A DNA stretch of 64,000 nt from Thinopyrum elongatum (lineage: Eukaryota; Streptophyta; Magnoliopsida; Poales; Poaceae): NCBI GenBank assembly GCA_011799875.1, contig CM022298.1, positions 726,298,181-726,362,180 on the forward strand. Reading direction: 5' to 3'. The notes under the pieces are model-generated. The model saw only the letters and a list, made by a program, of their open reading frames with translations, was not told the origin of the DNA and did not search any database. Shown here piece after piece: positions 11,490 through 22,411 of this stretch (its first letter is position 1; each line of letters opens with the position of its first letter). The position numbers were made by a program, and so were the translations under genes.

Positions 11490-11557
11490 GGAAAAATATG
11501 GACCATTTTCTGCACATCCAGAATGGCGTCATTTTGTTAAATCCCTTGTCGGTCTAG
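11318..11557 (+). pseudogene. SNF2-helicase fragment, right arm (plus strand)
   Basis: The + strand frame from 11318 reads KKRIILSGTPFQNNFEEL and continues about 50 residues past the inverted repeat (MDHFLHIQNGVILLNPLSV) to TAG at 11555-11557. The extension resembles the linker to the SNF2 C-terminal lobe. The frame is open through 79 codons. It has no start of its own. Its extension beyond the left arm shows the two arms are different-length copies of one source. Confidence 0.7.
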
Positions 11558-11590
11558 ACGTCGGACATTCATGAGAGAGGCGGTCCGGCC

Positions 11591-11706
11591 CAAACCCTAG
11601 AAGCGTTGTCGAGGCCACCCCAAACCCTAGAAGCGTTGCCTAGGCCACCCCAAACCCTAGAAGAGTTGTCGAGGCCACCCCAAACCATAGAAGCGTCGAG
11701 CTAGCT
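11591..11706 (+). repeat. 30-bp tandem repeat, four units
   Basis: CAAACCCTAG recurs exactly at 11591, 11621 and 11651, with CAAACCATAG at 11681; each is followed by an AAGCGTTGTC-like and a GAGGCCACCC segment. The period is a multiple of three, and the + frame is open as a ten-residue repeat (QTLEALSRPP). Related single copies lie at about 10755 and 10826. Confidence 0.85.
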
Positions 11707-11782
11707 AGGTCTACGTTTGCACTAATATATCCATCTGTCATGTTTGTATATTAATTGCCATGTTGTAATATTTGCAGAAACT

Positions 11783-14700
11783 ATGGAGCACCGAGACATC
11801 GAAGCAGAACAGTTGTTGGGGGACATAATCCTCGGCGGAGGTGATATCTTGTCGTATCTCAACGACACCGATGGTCTGGAAGGAAAGGGTGAAGCAGGCT
11901 CCGGTGATCGAACAATGGAGGTAGAAGGACATGATTATGATAGCTCCGATGAGCAAACGGAGGAAGGAGCTATTGCAAAGTCCGGCGAGGTATATATATT
12001 AATTAAGCCTGTGCTGACTAGCTAATTGATGCATTAATTGTTTTGGTATGTACACATATTAACTCTCTTCTTTCTTCTTTTCTAGCCCTCCGGATCGAGC
12101 CAAACTTCGGTAACGAGACGAGGCCCGAAGAAAAGGTTGCGCCAGGATGAAAGGTTCACGATCACAGCAATCAAGGGCGATGGCCAACCGATTGAACCCA
12201 GCCGGACCAAGGAAGCATTTTCTGCTCAGTGCGGGGTTCTTGTTAGGGACATGATCCCGATCAGCATCCACCAATGGAATAAGCCTAAGAGCGAAGACCC
12301 TCAAGTGTCTTTTGTCAACGATAGACAGAAAGATGATCTTTGGACCGCGCTGAAGGCAAATTTCACCCTACCGCCAGAGGAGGATCCGGATAAGCCAGTT
12401 ATAGAGCCATTGGTCAAGGCTCATGCTCTTAAGAAGATGGCAGATCTATTCAGGAGGTGAAAGAATGAGTTGAAATCAACGTTTGTCGACAAAGGGAAGA
12501 CTCCAGAATTCACCGGCCGATTTGAGAAGATAAGAGATCACTGGCCCGCATTTGTGGCCCACAAGACATCGGAGAAGAGTAAGAAGATGTCAGCGACAAA
12601 CAAGAAAAATGCTGCAAAGAAGGAGTATCACCATCGCACGGGGTCAGGTGGCTACCTCAAAGCTCGGCCGTTGTGGGACAAGGCTAAGAAGGACCTGCTT
12701 GATAAAGGGGTCGAACCAGAGACATTGAACTGGCCAGACCGTTCAAGGACTTGGTTCTTCGGGGTTGGGGGAACCTTGGACCCTGAAACAGGAAAGTGCC
12801 ATTGGACGAAGGAGCAACTTGAAATACTCGTCAAGAATCTTCAGAAGTATATCGCCGCAGCGCAGGAAGGGACGTTCGTTCCCGACAGAGAGAACGACGA
12901 GCTCACACAGGCCCTCGGGAATCCTGAGCACCCAGGACGAACACGAGGCACGGCAGGCTCCGTTGCGTGGAAGGTTGGGTTTCCGAGCGCAGGCGGTTAC
13001 AAAACCCGGGAGAGGAGGAGGAATGTGGAGCAGACGGAACTGCAGTCGCTGAATGCAAGGGTACGAGCGCTAGAGGAACAAGCACTACTAGTTCAGAGCC
13101 AGCGACCTGCCGGAGCTACCCCAGAAGCTACCCCTCCATCTCAGCGGAGAAGCAGCGTGGCTTCCACCAAGGTCCTTCAGCAGCCTGACTTCACGGCTCC
13201 CAGCTACCCCGTGGATGCTATCACGGAGGCTCAAGATTGCCACCTTATGACGCAATGGCAGCACCTCAAAGTCAAGGCGGCTATCGGCTCTGTTACACCT
13301 CCTCAACCCGGCGCAACTTTTCACTACCTTTCGATTCCACAAGGCTATGCTGTTGTGATGGTCGATGAAATAACGGAGGGATTTGAGGAGCTCCAGCTTG
13401 ACCACCCTACCGGTGAAGGGGAGACTCAGCTGGGTCTTGCTCTGAAGACTCCATGTCTATGGCGGAAGGAGCTCATCAACCTTCCGAACTGGACGGCTCC
13501 GCCTCCTCCTCCGGCGAGTCAGGGCACTCCGCCTCCTCCTCCGCCTCCTCCTCTGGCTAGTGATCAGGGCTCTCCGCCTCCTTCTCCGGCTGCTTCGGCG
13601 CGTGGCGGCACTCCGCCTCCTTCTCCGCCTGCGCCGGCGCGTCCGAGCAGCCCGCCTCCTTCTCCGCCTCGTCAGCAACAGCGGAAGACAGCCGCCGCCG
13701 CTCCGGCTGCTTCGGCGCGTCGTAGCACTCCGCCTCCTTCTCCGCCTCGTAAGCAACGAAGGAAGACAGCCGCAGCCACTCCGACTGCTCCGGCGTCTAG
13801 CAGTACAGCCAGAGGCGGGAGGCAATACAGATTCGGTCCGACTCTCACGCCTCTAGAGAAGTTACCATACGAGATGACCGACGAGGAAAACACGGAGATC
13901 TGTAAAGCCCAAGTGAGGGACTTTTTTGCAAAGAAAAATCCACCTCCGGAGGAGAAGATGGATCCGGTGAAATTGAAGCGCACTGTGAAGAACCTGAAGC
14001 GACCACCACCGCCTCCGCCGGATGACAACCATGTCCGCACTCTTAAAAAGGCAGTGGAAGGAGCGCGCCGGTCGGGAACTACTTCAACTGACAAAAGGTT
14101 ACAAGAACGAAGAAGTGGGAACAAAATTCCCCAGCTCGGCGAACAGGCAAACCAATCGTGCCCCCCGCTCAAGGTGTCTAGCGATATCGTCGCAAATCTG
14201 CCGGGGATGCTGCCCGGTACCAATCCTGGTGATTACCTGCCCGATGATGCACATTTTGATACAATGGAGGTGGACGAACACAAATACCAGTACGGGAAGC
14301 CTCTCGTCAGACCTGGTGATCCTCCTCTAACAACGATGATGCGAAGATTCCATAAGTGGTACATGGACACCTGCAAGTCTGGGAAGGATATTTTGACGCT
14401 GAGAGTTAAAGAGGAGCATGACCTCGTTGGAATTGATTTGTTGTCTGTTCCATTTGAGGAGTTCTTCCAGTTTTTCAATCAAAAGGACCTCGATAAAATA
14501 ATCATCACTTGCTACTGTCTGTAAGTACTATACTTCTGTAATTAAGTCTCTATATATAGCTCAACTCTTTCATTGCATGTATATAATTATCCTCACTATA
14601 TTATGCAGATTGAAGATCGTTGAATGCAGAAATGCACAAATCTATGATATTGGGTTCATTAACACAAATCTCATAGAACAATGGACGGTTAAATATAATC

Positions 14701-15577
14701 CGAAAGAAACCGAGGCCAACTTGCTACAATCGTTGCTTAAAAATCAAAACAAAGATAAAATACTCTTTCCTTACAACTTCAAGTGAGTGTTACTGTCTTC
14801 TGCATATTCGGTTTCCATTATTACTCGAGGTTATAGTAATGTAATTGATGAGTTATGCATGCGTGTGCAGCTTCCACTTTATTCTCCTAGAGATTAAGCT
14901 TGAGCAGGGACTAGTAACCGTCTTAGACTCAAAACGAAAAGATCCCAAGGAGTATGCGGCCATGACTGAAATGCTCAAGAAGTAAGTTCAATCGATCATT
15001 ATCGCACCATATCGGCAACTTTGTTCATTTTCTGATATCAAGTAATTATTTTCTTTGTCTCGCAGGGTTTGGAAAGTGTTCACCGCAGAAGTTCCGGGAC
15101 TGCCGGGGGATCTGCGATTTACACACCCGAAAGTAAGTACTACTAGCTAGTTCCGCGCATCTCCCATTGATTCTAGCTAGTTTCATCAATACCATTTATA
15201 ATGCTTGATTATCAGTTTGATTGACCTCTATTTCTCGTAAAGTGGGTGTGGCAGGAAGGCGGGAATAATTTTTGTGGATACTACATTTGCGAGTACATCT
15301 ACAACGCAACGACCTCTAAGCGGGGCTACTCTGAAAAACAATATGAAGTGCGTAAGCAATAATATTCACAATTTTATTTTATTACCATCATTTGTGTTGA
15401 GTTTCATTCATATATATGTATTGACCCCCTTCTTCAAATTAGATTTGGCAGGTGCGGGATGAACTCCTACCACAAGATCGCTTAAAGGCAATTCAAGAGG
15501 AATTGGCTGGATTCTTTCTTGACCACGTCATCAATCCAGCCGGAGAATACCATATGGAACTTGACATCAGATGTTAG
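11783..15577 (+). pseudogene. CACTA second gene: Ptta/En-Spm region plus Ulp1-type C48 protease
   Basis: Exons inferred from GT/AG sites and phase: 11783-11989, 12086-14520, 14609-14782, 14871-14981, 15066-15132, 15243 to about 15345, and a last exon ending TAG 15575-15577. The main exon has a plant transposase Ptta/En-Spm-like domain (WPDRSRTWFFGVGGTLDPE), a leucine-rich helix, a DUF8039-like stretch (SIPQGYAVVMVDE) and a long proline-rich tract (about 13500-13790). The small exons form a Ulp1-like cysteine protease with the His (FHFILL), Asp (VLDSKRK) and Cys (GGNNFCGYYICEY) positions present. Ulp1 proteases process SUMO-type tags; the role in the transposon is unknown. One in-frame TGA at 12458-12460 (expected Trp in RRWKNELK) breaks it. 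The 11783 ATG follows an acceptor (TTTGCAG). Confidence 0.8.
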
Positions 15578-15875
15578 GGATCTTATATTGTATATATGTA
15601 GCTAGTAGCGTCGGATAGATATACGAAAACTTGTTGTTCAACCAATCTCTCGGAGAAGGAAGAGGTCGATCACTTCTCTCTGTATATGTTCATGACGATC
15701 TTGTGTACTTAATGGTTTCCTTCTTTTGCTTACTAGCTAGCGTGTCGAGTCCTCTCTATACGTATAGTACGTAGCGTCGACCAAGCACGGAGATAAGAGA
15801 GGACACTTCTCTCTATTAGCTAGCTAACACAATATATGAAACCCCTAAATTAACCCTACAAAACCCCTAAAACCA
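15578..15875. other. 3' region of the CACTA second gene
   Basis: No ORF. AT-rich, ending in a run of C (about 15878-15891) followed by A, before the right subterminal repeats. Confidence 0.5.
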
Positions 15876-15939
15876 CCCCCCCCCCCCCCCCGTTTAAAAA
15901 AAAAACAACCCCCACTCCTGAGCTGCTGACACGTGGATG

Positions 15940-16150
15940 ATCTTTGGTCCCGGTTGGTGTTACCAACCGAGACTAAAGGCCCTCCTCTCTGGGCTCGCCG
16001 CAGCGGCCACGTGGAGCCCCATCTGTCCCGGTTCGTATAAGAACCGGGACTAAAGATGTTGGGCTTTAGGCCCGACCCTTTAGTCCCGGTTCCCGAACCA
16101 GGACAAATGGGCCTTCTGAACCGGGACAAATGGGCCTTTTTCTACTAGTG
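15940..16150. repeat. CACTA right subterminal repeats and terminal repeat
   Basis: Facing copies of GTCCCGGTT and AACCGGGAC at about 15945-16130, ending with the right terminal repeat TTTTTCTACTAGTG and the TGA target duplication at 16151-16153. Confidence 0.88.
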
Positions 16151-16153
16151 TGA

Positions 16154-18000
16154 TGTTTTGAGTAATTCCATGCATGCGACATTTTGAAAACAGTTGCTAA
16201 CCTGTTAATGTACTAGTGGTACCCTGCTGTGCGGGTTAAGTAGAAACTCTCCATTTTTATTTCCCAAATTTGCTTTGCTGTATTTGGGGAGCCAAAATTG
16301 CTTTCGTGACAATTTATTCTTCTTCAAGTACAAGCAGGACTAGATGACAGGTGATCGAGCTGGAACCAATAGCTGGACTACTTGGAAGTTGGAAGACCTG
16401 AGGACAACGGGACATCGTGTATTTTCCCCGTAGCACAAAACTCTCCTAGCTATGGTTCTATTCGATCTGCAGTCCATATTTGCGCTCCTCCTTTTTTTAC
16501 GGTTCCATTCAATCAATCTGCAATCCATATTTGTAGCAAAAGTTGCTGTAACTTCTGAAACAATAGTCTGTTATGTGGGGGGTCAATAGTACTGTTAGGG
16601 AGAAGGATTTGAATATGGTAGGGTTTTTGTCCCGGAGAAGGTTTCCCCACCATATCCAAGTCTGTTTAGAGTCCAAGTTGTGCACCTACCAGTGTCCCTG
16701 TGCGCCTCTAAGACATGTTGTATCTGTACGCATTTTGTGTGTTTTGACGCATCTTAACTCTGGACTACGTGCATCTGCCTGTTTGTGATTTTACCCCTTT
16801 GTTCTGTAGTTTCTGTTGTTAGCTCTGTGGTTTCTCCTCGTGCTCTCTTTCTTTGCTGGTTTACCCTATGTCTCTGTTTCTCCTAATACCAAATGGCGTG
16901 CACTTTGGCGCGTACCCGAGAAAAAATAAAAATGATCTTAGCACTTCTAGATGTAGGCAGGCAGATTTCTAGGCTTCCTCTGATGGGTTAGTATTTCAGA
17001 GTGCCACAAAGCAAAACTAAATGACCCTTTCCAGCACCTCTAGATGTAGCAGGCTGTACATTTGAGAATAAATTAGGATTAGCTTGGACAAGGAGCCTAG
17101 TTGATACTAATGAATTGCAGTGTCCAGCAGAGCTATTAGCCAAGGGTGTAGGGTGTATATTTCTACTCGACAATGAATTAGGATTAGATGTAGGGTTTAT
17201 ATTTCTACATCTAATAAATACGATGATGGTTCTGGTGCTTATGATGAGAGCCTGAACTAGAGCGGCATGCTTACTGCAACAAATTGGCCTGCAGGGTTCA
17301 GACTAGCCTCGTTTGATTGTTTCAGATTACAACCGTCTGAAACAGAGAAGTAGTAGTCTAACGTTTGATGTCGGAATGGAGCTTGAAGGGCTCAGGTTAT
17401 GCCTAAGGTTTGATGTAGGACCAGAACTGGGCTCGGGCGACTGTCGGCGCGCGGATACGCCTCCGACATCCGGTGCGAGGGGAATAACCTCCGATGTCCG
17501 GCACTGAATACAGTATATGTGTGTGCTACTGATGTTGCTCCCGGAGCTTGAGTGCCTTGAGATTGAGCCTGAAGACAGCGGGGATTCAGAAGTGAGGAAA
17601 AAGCAAATTTGGTTTGCAGGGTTTAGACTTTAGACTAGTCTTTTGTGTTTGTTTCAATTTCAATTCAACAAAGCTGCAACCAAGTCATAGGAAGGACCGG
17701 AGGTTTCAAGTTCCAGAAGTATTCCGTAGCCAAGCACAAGCCTAAAGTTTACTGTAGTACATACATTTGGTCAATTAGGATTAGACTGCACAATAATTAG
17801 GTACACTGAAAGTGGCATCTTGGTACAGCTTAGGAAGCATCATAAATTAAATCAACTCTGGAATATACTATGAAAAGCTGCACTTATTCTCCAGACTCCA
17901 AATCTTTCAACAAGTTGGGGGTTCAATGCAAGTACGGAAAACAACTTGTTGCTCAGCAGGACTAGGGGAAGCTAGGCGACAAGGCTCCTCGGCACAACGA
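16154..18000. other. Non-coding spacer with locus-specific repeats
   Basis: No supported gene. It holds a two-copy repeat at about 16453-16540 (GATCTGCAGTCCATATTTG and ATCTGCAATCCATATTTG). It also holds the dispersed motif AAATTAGGATTAGCTTGGAC (about 17070-17090), which recurs at 28430, 39480 and 47330 near the other NLR/F-box copies. Confidence 0.5.
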
Positions 18001-18005
18001 GACTG

Positions 18006-18389
18006 ATGGCCGCGCAGACAACGAACGTCGCCGGTTGCGGGGTGCTCCAGGCGCCGATAGCGTTCTCTTGTCACGAAATGGTAGAGGGGCTAAGATTTTG
18101 GGTAGAACTGAGGCTTCCCGTGAAGGTACTACTGGCGCGAGGCGAGATGGGGAGGTGGCCTATTCCGGCGGCAATCGTCGGCAAGGTGGACAGTGCATTC
18201 CGGCGGCAATCAAGGCGGAAATCGAGCTCGATTTCGTCGGAGATAATACACAAATCGTGGTGCAAAGGGCAGGCACAGAAACTACGTTCCACTGTGATCA
18301 TTACGGTGGGAGGAAACGTTCAAACTATCAACGAAGGACGGAAGCAGGACATGGCACGAAGGGTTTTTTTAGATTTTTTTTTTAGGTAA
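18006..18389 (+). other. GC-rich gene-like stretch, unrecognised
   Basis: Two overlapping open frames (127 and 116 codons) and a GC-rich composition unlike the flanks. No motif recognised. It may be a decayed first exon or captured gene piece. It ends in a T-rich run and sits between AT-rich sequences. Confidence 0.25.
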
Positions 18390-18955
18390 AGATTTTTTTA
18401 GATGTTTCAGGCTAGCGCGAGGAGGTATAAGATAACACGCTAGTGGGCTAGGCTTGGCCCAACATGCAAGGGCTGTTGTTTTCTTCTTTTCTTTTTTACT
18501 TTTTATGTTATATTGTTCAATTCAAACAACTATTCAATTGTTTGAACACTCAAACTGATCTCAAGCCTTCTGAAAAAGTTTATTTGGCTGACTCTAATTA
18601 TTTCAAGTCCAAATAAAAAAATTGCAACATATGTTTGGTTTATATTTCTATGGACCCCAATATCTGGTGTCCATGCGCCCCCCATCGAACGATTCATTCA
18701 CTGGGGGAGTGGCGGGGGGGGCAGCTCCCAACTATCGTTCACTTGCTGGCAGGCCGGGACGCAGGGTCAACCCCCCATTGACCCAAAAAGGCCTAGTTAG
18801 CTCTTATTTTTATATAAAAAATAATTCCATTACCCACCCCACCCCACACCCCCAACCAAAAATATATTCTTATAAAAACACATACAAAATCTAAAAATTA
18901 AAAAATGTCATGCTCTGAGTTTATGAAAATTCCGTCCTCTAATATCAGAAATTAA
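18390..18955. other. AT-rich spacer
   Basis: Contains a GGGGGAGTGGCGGGGGG patch and AT-rich flanks leading into the tandem array that follows. The open frame at 18622-18894 has no recognisable domain. Confidence 0.4.
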
Positions 18956-19925
18956 ACATGGATGTTAAAAACATATATTGAAACTTGCCGTGGTCCTACA
19001 ATTTGAGTTGCCATGTGAACGTTAAAAAAATGTCGTCTCTTAATGAACAAAAATTGACATCTCTTAATAATAAAAGTGCCATCTCTTAATAAAAGATGCA
19101 TTCTATTAATAAAAAATGTGATCTCTTAATAAATAAAGTACCATCTCTTTATATAAAATTGCCAACTCTAATAATTAAAAATGACATCTCTTAATATAAA
19201 AATGTCATCTCTTAATAATAAAATGCCATCTCTTAATATAAAAATATCATCCCTTAATAAAATATGACATCCCTTAAATAAATAAAATGCCCTCTCTTGA
19301 TAACAAATGTCATCTCTTAAATAAATAAAATGCAATTTATTATAAATGCCATCTCTTTAAATAAATAAAAAGTGCAATGTGGCATAGTTTGAAAATTTAT
19401 GTACGTCCATGTTTATTTTTCCTAGAGAAATGCCATCACTTAATATAAAAATGTCATCTCTAATAATAAAAAATGCCACCTCTTAATAAATAAATAAAAT
19501 GTCATCGCTTAATAAAAAATGCCATATTTTATAATAAATAAAACATGCCATGTGAGATAGTTTAAAATTTATAAATGCCATGTTGATTTTTCCTACAAAA
19601 TATGCCAGTGATGAAAAAAAAGGAAAAAATGTCATCTTAAAATAAATAAAAAATGCCATGTGACATGTTTGAAAATGTATGTACTGTCATGTTTATGTTT
19701 CCTAGAGAAAATGTCATCTCTTAATAGAAAAAATTGTCATCTCTTAATAATAACAATGCCATCTTTTAATATAAAAATGCCATCTCTTAATAAAAAATGT
19801 CATCTCTTAATAAGTAAATTAAATACCATCTCTTAATTGAAAAATGCCATATCTTATAAAAAATGACATGTGACATAGTTTGATAATTTTACTGCCATGT
19901 TGATTTTTCCTACAGAAATGCCATC
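18956..19925. repeat. Degenerate array of GCCATCTCTTAATAAAAAAT-like units
   Basis: About a kilobase built from more than twenty imperfect copies of a 20-30 base unit: (A)TG(C/T)CATCTCTTAAT(A)nAA. It is punctuated about every 200-250 bases by a second motif (GTGACATAGTTTGAAAATTT followed by GCCATGTTGATTTTTCCTA). This gives a two-level repeat with no coding potential. Confidence 0.75.
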
Positions 19926-20450
19926 TGATGAAAAGAAATAGAAAACGAATTAAGACTGGGAGTTGAACCTAGGTGTACCAGGTGGAGGGACACGTTGCTA
20001 GACAGTGCACAGGCTCTGTGTCAGGATTGGTGCGAATGAATCCGAAGGGAAATAGGGTGTTCGCCGGAGCAACTCCCCCCCCCCCCCCCCCCCCCCCCCG
20101 GGCTGACATTCGCCAACTAAGATTTCCGGTGTTTTTTTCTATAATATAAATCCAATTTTAATTCCAAATAGGGGTTTGAACTCCAACTATGTTATTTATC
20201 TTTACAAAATTCTTAACAATTTGCATGGTGACTTCTAAAGGATACATATTATGATGTTATGAATTTAGAATTTATGATGTTATGAATTATCCTCATATTT
20301 ACAAATAAATAATGATGCAATTAAATGATCATGGTGCACATAAAAACTCCTCATTATTAATTAATAAACTAGGGCTGTGGCATAAGACGTAGCTCATGAT
20401 ACAATTTGCAGAAGCTTATATTGTGTTCTTCCCATCGCCGACAATAATAT
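19926..20450. other. Spacer with long C-run
   Basis: Contains a run of about 23 C at 20077-20099 and AT-rich DNA to 20450. No gene. A short GGGAGTTGAACCTAGGT is tRNA-like only over one arm. Confidence 0.4.
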
Positions 20451-20853
20451 TATGGCGGATATGCCAAGCTCTCCACCATATAACTCATCGTCAGACGCTT
20501 TGTCCAAAATGATGAGCATGCAGTCACAACTAGATCTCCCAAGTTATTGTTCAAGAGGAAAAGGCCCACATCTGTGCATCACTCACTTCTTGGAGCGCCC
20601 TTGCCTTGGTACACATCATGACGGCATACGAAGAGAAACTTCACACGAAAAGTCAACACCTTACATGCTTAGAGCATCTTCTATAGTGGCTACAAAAAAC
20701 GCGCGCGTGGTAAAAAGCGAATTTATCGTGCGCGGGGCGGTTTCGCGCGCTTCAGCGGCTGCGGGAAACTCAGGCGCGCGGGAAAAGATCAAGCGCGACG
20801 CGAAAATGCGGCCGGGCACGCGCTAGTTTTGGCACACGGCGTCCGGCGCGCTT

Positions 20854-20860
20854 TATAAAT
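20854..20860 (+). promoter_or_regulatory. Putative TATA box of DUF295 copy 1
   Basis: TATAAAT in a GC-rich context, about 50 bases before the first long open frame of the F-box gene. Confidence 0.35.
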
Positions 20861-20904
20861 GCAGCGCCCGCCACGCGCTCTCCCATCACTCTCCACCTCG
20901 CCAC

Positions 20905-22029
20905 GTGCCCTCTGCCGCTCTGTCCCCGCTCCCTCTGCCGCTTTCTCGCCTCGCCGCCGACGCACCACCACCGCGCCACCATGCCGCCGTGCCACCGGGG
21001 AGTTTCGGGCTACCGCGGCGTCCGCGCGCGCCCTCCGGCGCCTTCTCTGCCGAGTGGGCGCTGTTGCCGGCGCCGCCGGATATGCTTGCCAACATCCACG
21101 GCCGCCTGAACCTCCTCGACCGCCTCGCCTTCGCCGCGGCCTTCCGCGCCTCCCGCGACGCGTTCAAGCCGGAGGCGCCATGCCTCGTCCTGCCCGGCGA
21201 CGCCATGGCGGCCGCCGCTCTCTTCTCCCTCGCCGACCGCGGCGCCACAGCCGTGCTCGGCCCGGATCCTGACCACGTCGTTCTGGGATATCCTCCTCCT
21301 CCCGCGGGTGGCTCGTCACAGCCGACGACCAGGCCTAGCTGCGTCTAGTCAACCCGGCCACCGGCGAGAGCCGCACGCTCCCGGCCATCCACACCATCCC
21401 CCACATTTTCGCCGACGCCGGGCGCCACCACTTGGGCTTCTACATGATGTGGTTCCTCAGGGGGCCGCCGCCGTACCCCTACAGCGCCGTTACGTTGAGA
21501 GCCCAGCAGATACACCACTTTCTCTACCGCAAGGTTGTCCTCTCCGACTCCGCCGCCATCGCCATGCTGATCACGGGGCCGGAGTTCGGCGTCGTGGCCT
21601 TCGCCACTGCCGGGGGCGGCTCCTGGAGTCTTGCGCTCCCGCGCGGCGGAGTTGAGCCCGTCGCCACAGCTGTGTCCGTCCCCTCGAATCTGGCGCATTC
21701 ATGCAACGGCGTCGAGGATGCCATCCACTACAATGGCAGGTTCTACTCGATCACACCGAGGTGAAGTGGAGGTGTGGGAGGAGCGTGGCGCTGACGCCCC
21801 CGGCGTGTTCGCCAGCGTGGTGATCACACCGAGGCTGCTGCTGCCGACCGACATGGACAACCGCAAGTACCTCATGGCGGCGCCGGGTGGGCCGCTGATG
21901 GTCGTGCTCAAGGAGGGTCGGCGGACATCTCGTCCTTCAAGGTGCAGGTCCTCGGTGCCGGAAGCGAGGAGTGGAAGGTGACAAACGACATAGGAAAAAC
22001 CGCGCTGTTTGTCGGGGGGAACGGTTCCT
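20905..22029 (+). pseudogene. F-box/DUF295 gene copy 1, 5' part (split by Copia)
   Basis: Family of grass F-box proteins with a C-terminal DUF295 beta-propeller; F-box proteins usually act as SCF ubiquitin-ligase adaptors. F-box-like segment: PPDMLANIHGRLNLLDRLAF. DUF295 segments follow: FSLADRG, VTADDQA, RLVNPATGES, YRKVVLS, VEDAIHYNGRFYSIT, LLPTDMDNRKYLM, VQVLGAGSEEW. The homology changes frame at a 2-bp insertion near 21290, hits TAG at 21336-21338, and shifts again near 21760 and 21920. At 22029 it is cut by a Copia element; the missing end resumes at 27157. It was probably dead or dying before the insertion, because the frameshifts lie upstream as well. Confidence 0.82.
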
Positions 22030-22379
22030 TGTTGTATAAACCCAAGTCTGCAGGTTTTAGGCTAGTGTCGTTTGTTTTTCTTCAGTTTCGTCAGGTAGTT
22101 TCAGATAGCGAGATTAGCTCGTTTTCTGTTGGAGTTTGAACGAGTCCTGCGCCCCCTCCAGATCGCTCGTGGGATGGCACGAGCACCACGATCGGTGGTG
22201 GCGCAATGTAAGGGGCCACGACCCCGTTTTCCTTGTTGCTTTCGGAAATAAAGAGGAGAGAAGAAGAGCAGAAAAGCTGTAAGTTTTATGCAGCGTCAAA
22301 CCTCCCTGTTCTTCCTGTCACCTGAGTTTCAGAGAGAGATCGAGGTGAGGTGAGAGAGATAGGCTAGAATTTGCCAACA
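22030..22379 (+). repeat. Copia 5' LTR
   Basis: 350 bp, TG...CA ends. Contains AATAAA (about 22247), a likely polyadenylation signal. Matches the 3' LTR base for base by eye. Confidence 0.93.
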
Positions 22380-22380
22380 A

Positions 22381-22396
22381 TTGGCACCAGAGCCCT
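22381..22396 (+). other. Primer-binding site of the Copia element
   Basis: TTGGCACCAGAGCCC lies one base after the 5' LTR. It resembles the usual initiator-Met-tRNA site (TGGTATCAGAGC) with changes at two positions. Confidence 0.6.
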
Positions 22397-22411
22397 GTTC
22401 CGACCGTGGGA

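Larger units (their letters stand above)
3486..16150 (+). mobile_element. Complete CACTA (En/Spm, DTC) DNA transposon, 12.67 kb
   Basis: The left end begins CACTAGTAGAAAACAGGGC and the right end, read in reverse complement, begins CACTAGTAGAAAAAGGCCC. The 3-bp duplication TGA flanks both sides (3483-3485 and 16151-16153), as is usual for CACTA elements. Subterminal GTCCCGGTT/AACCGGGAC repeats lie at both ends. Cargo in order: a small membrane ORF, a TNP2-type transposase, an internal subterminal-like block, a 220-bp tandem array, an SNF2-fragment inverted repeat, a 30-bp array, and a Ptta/En-Spm plus Ulp1 gene. It inserted just downstream of NLR copy 1. Both genes carry stops or frameshifts, so it probably cannot move unaided, but intact ends could still be mobilised in trans. 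Confidence 0.93.

Noticed and set aside
13457..13825. Arginine-rich minus ORF
   Set aside because: Antisense of the proline-rich tract (CCG/CCT repeats) of the CACTA second gene.
19955..19985. tRNA-like T-arm (GGGAGTTGAACCTAGG)
   Set aside because: Only one arm resembles a tRNA. No acceptor or anticodon stem can be folded around it.
20668..20700. TTA plus GAGCATCTTCTATAGTGG, resembling a Harbinger left end
   Set aside because: No matching inverted end with TTA was found downstream. The motif is also common in grass upstream regions.
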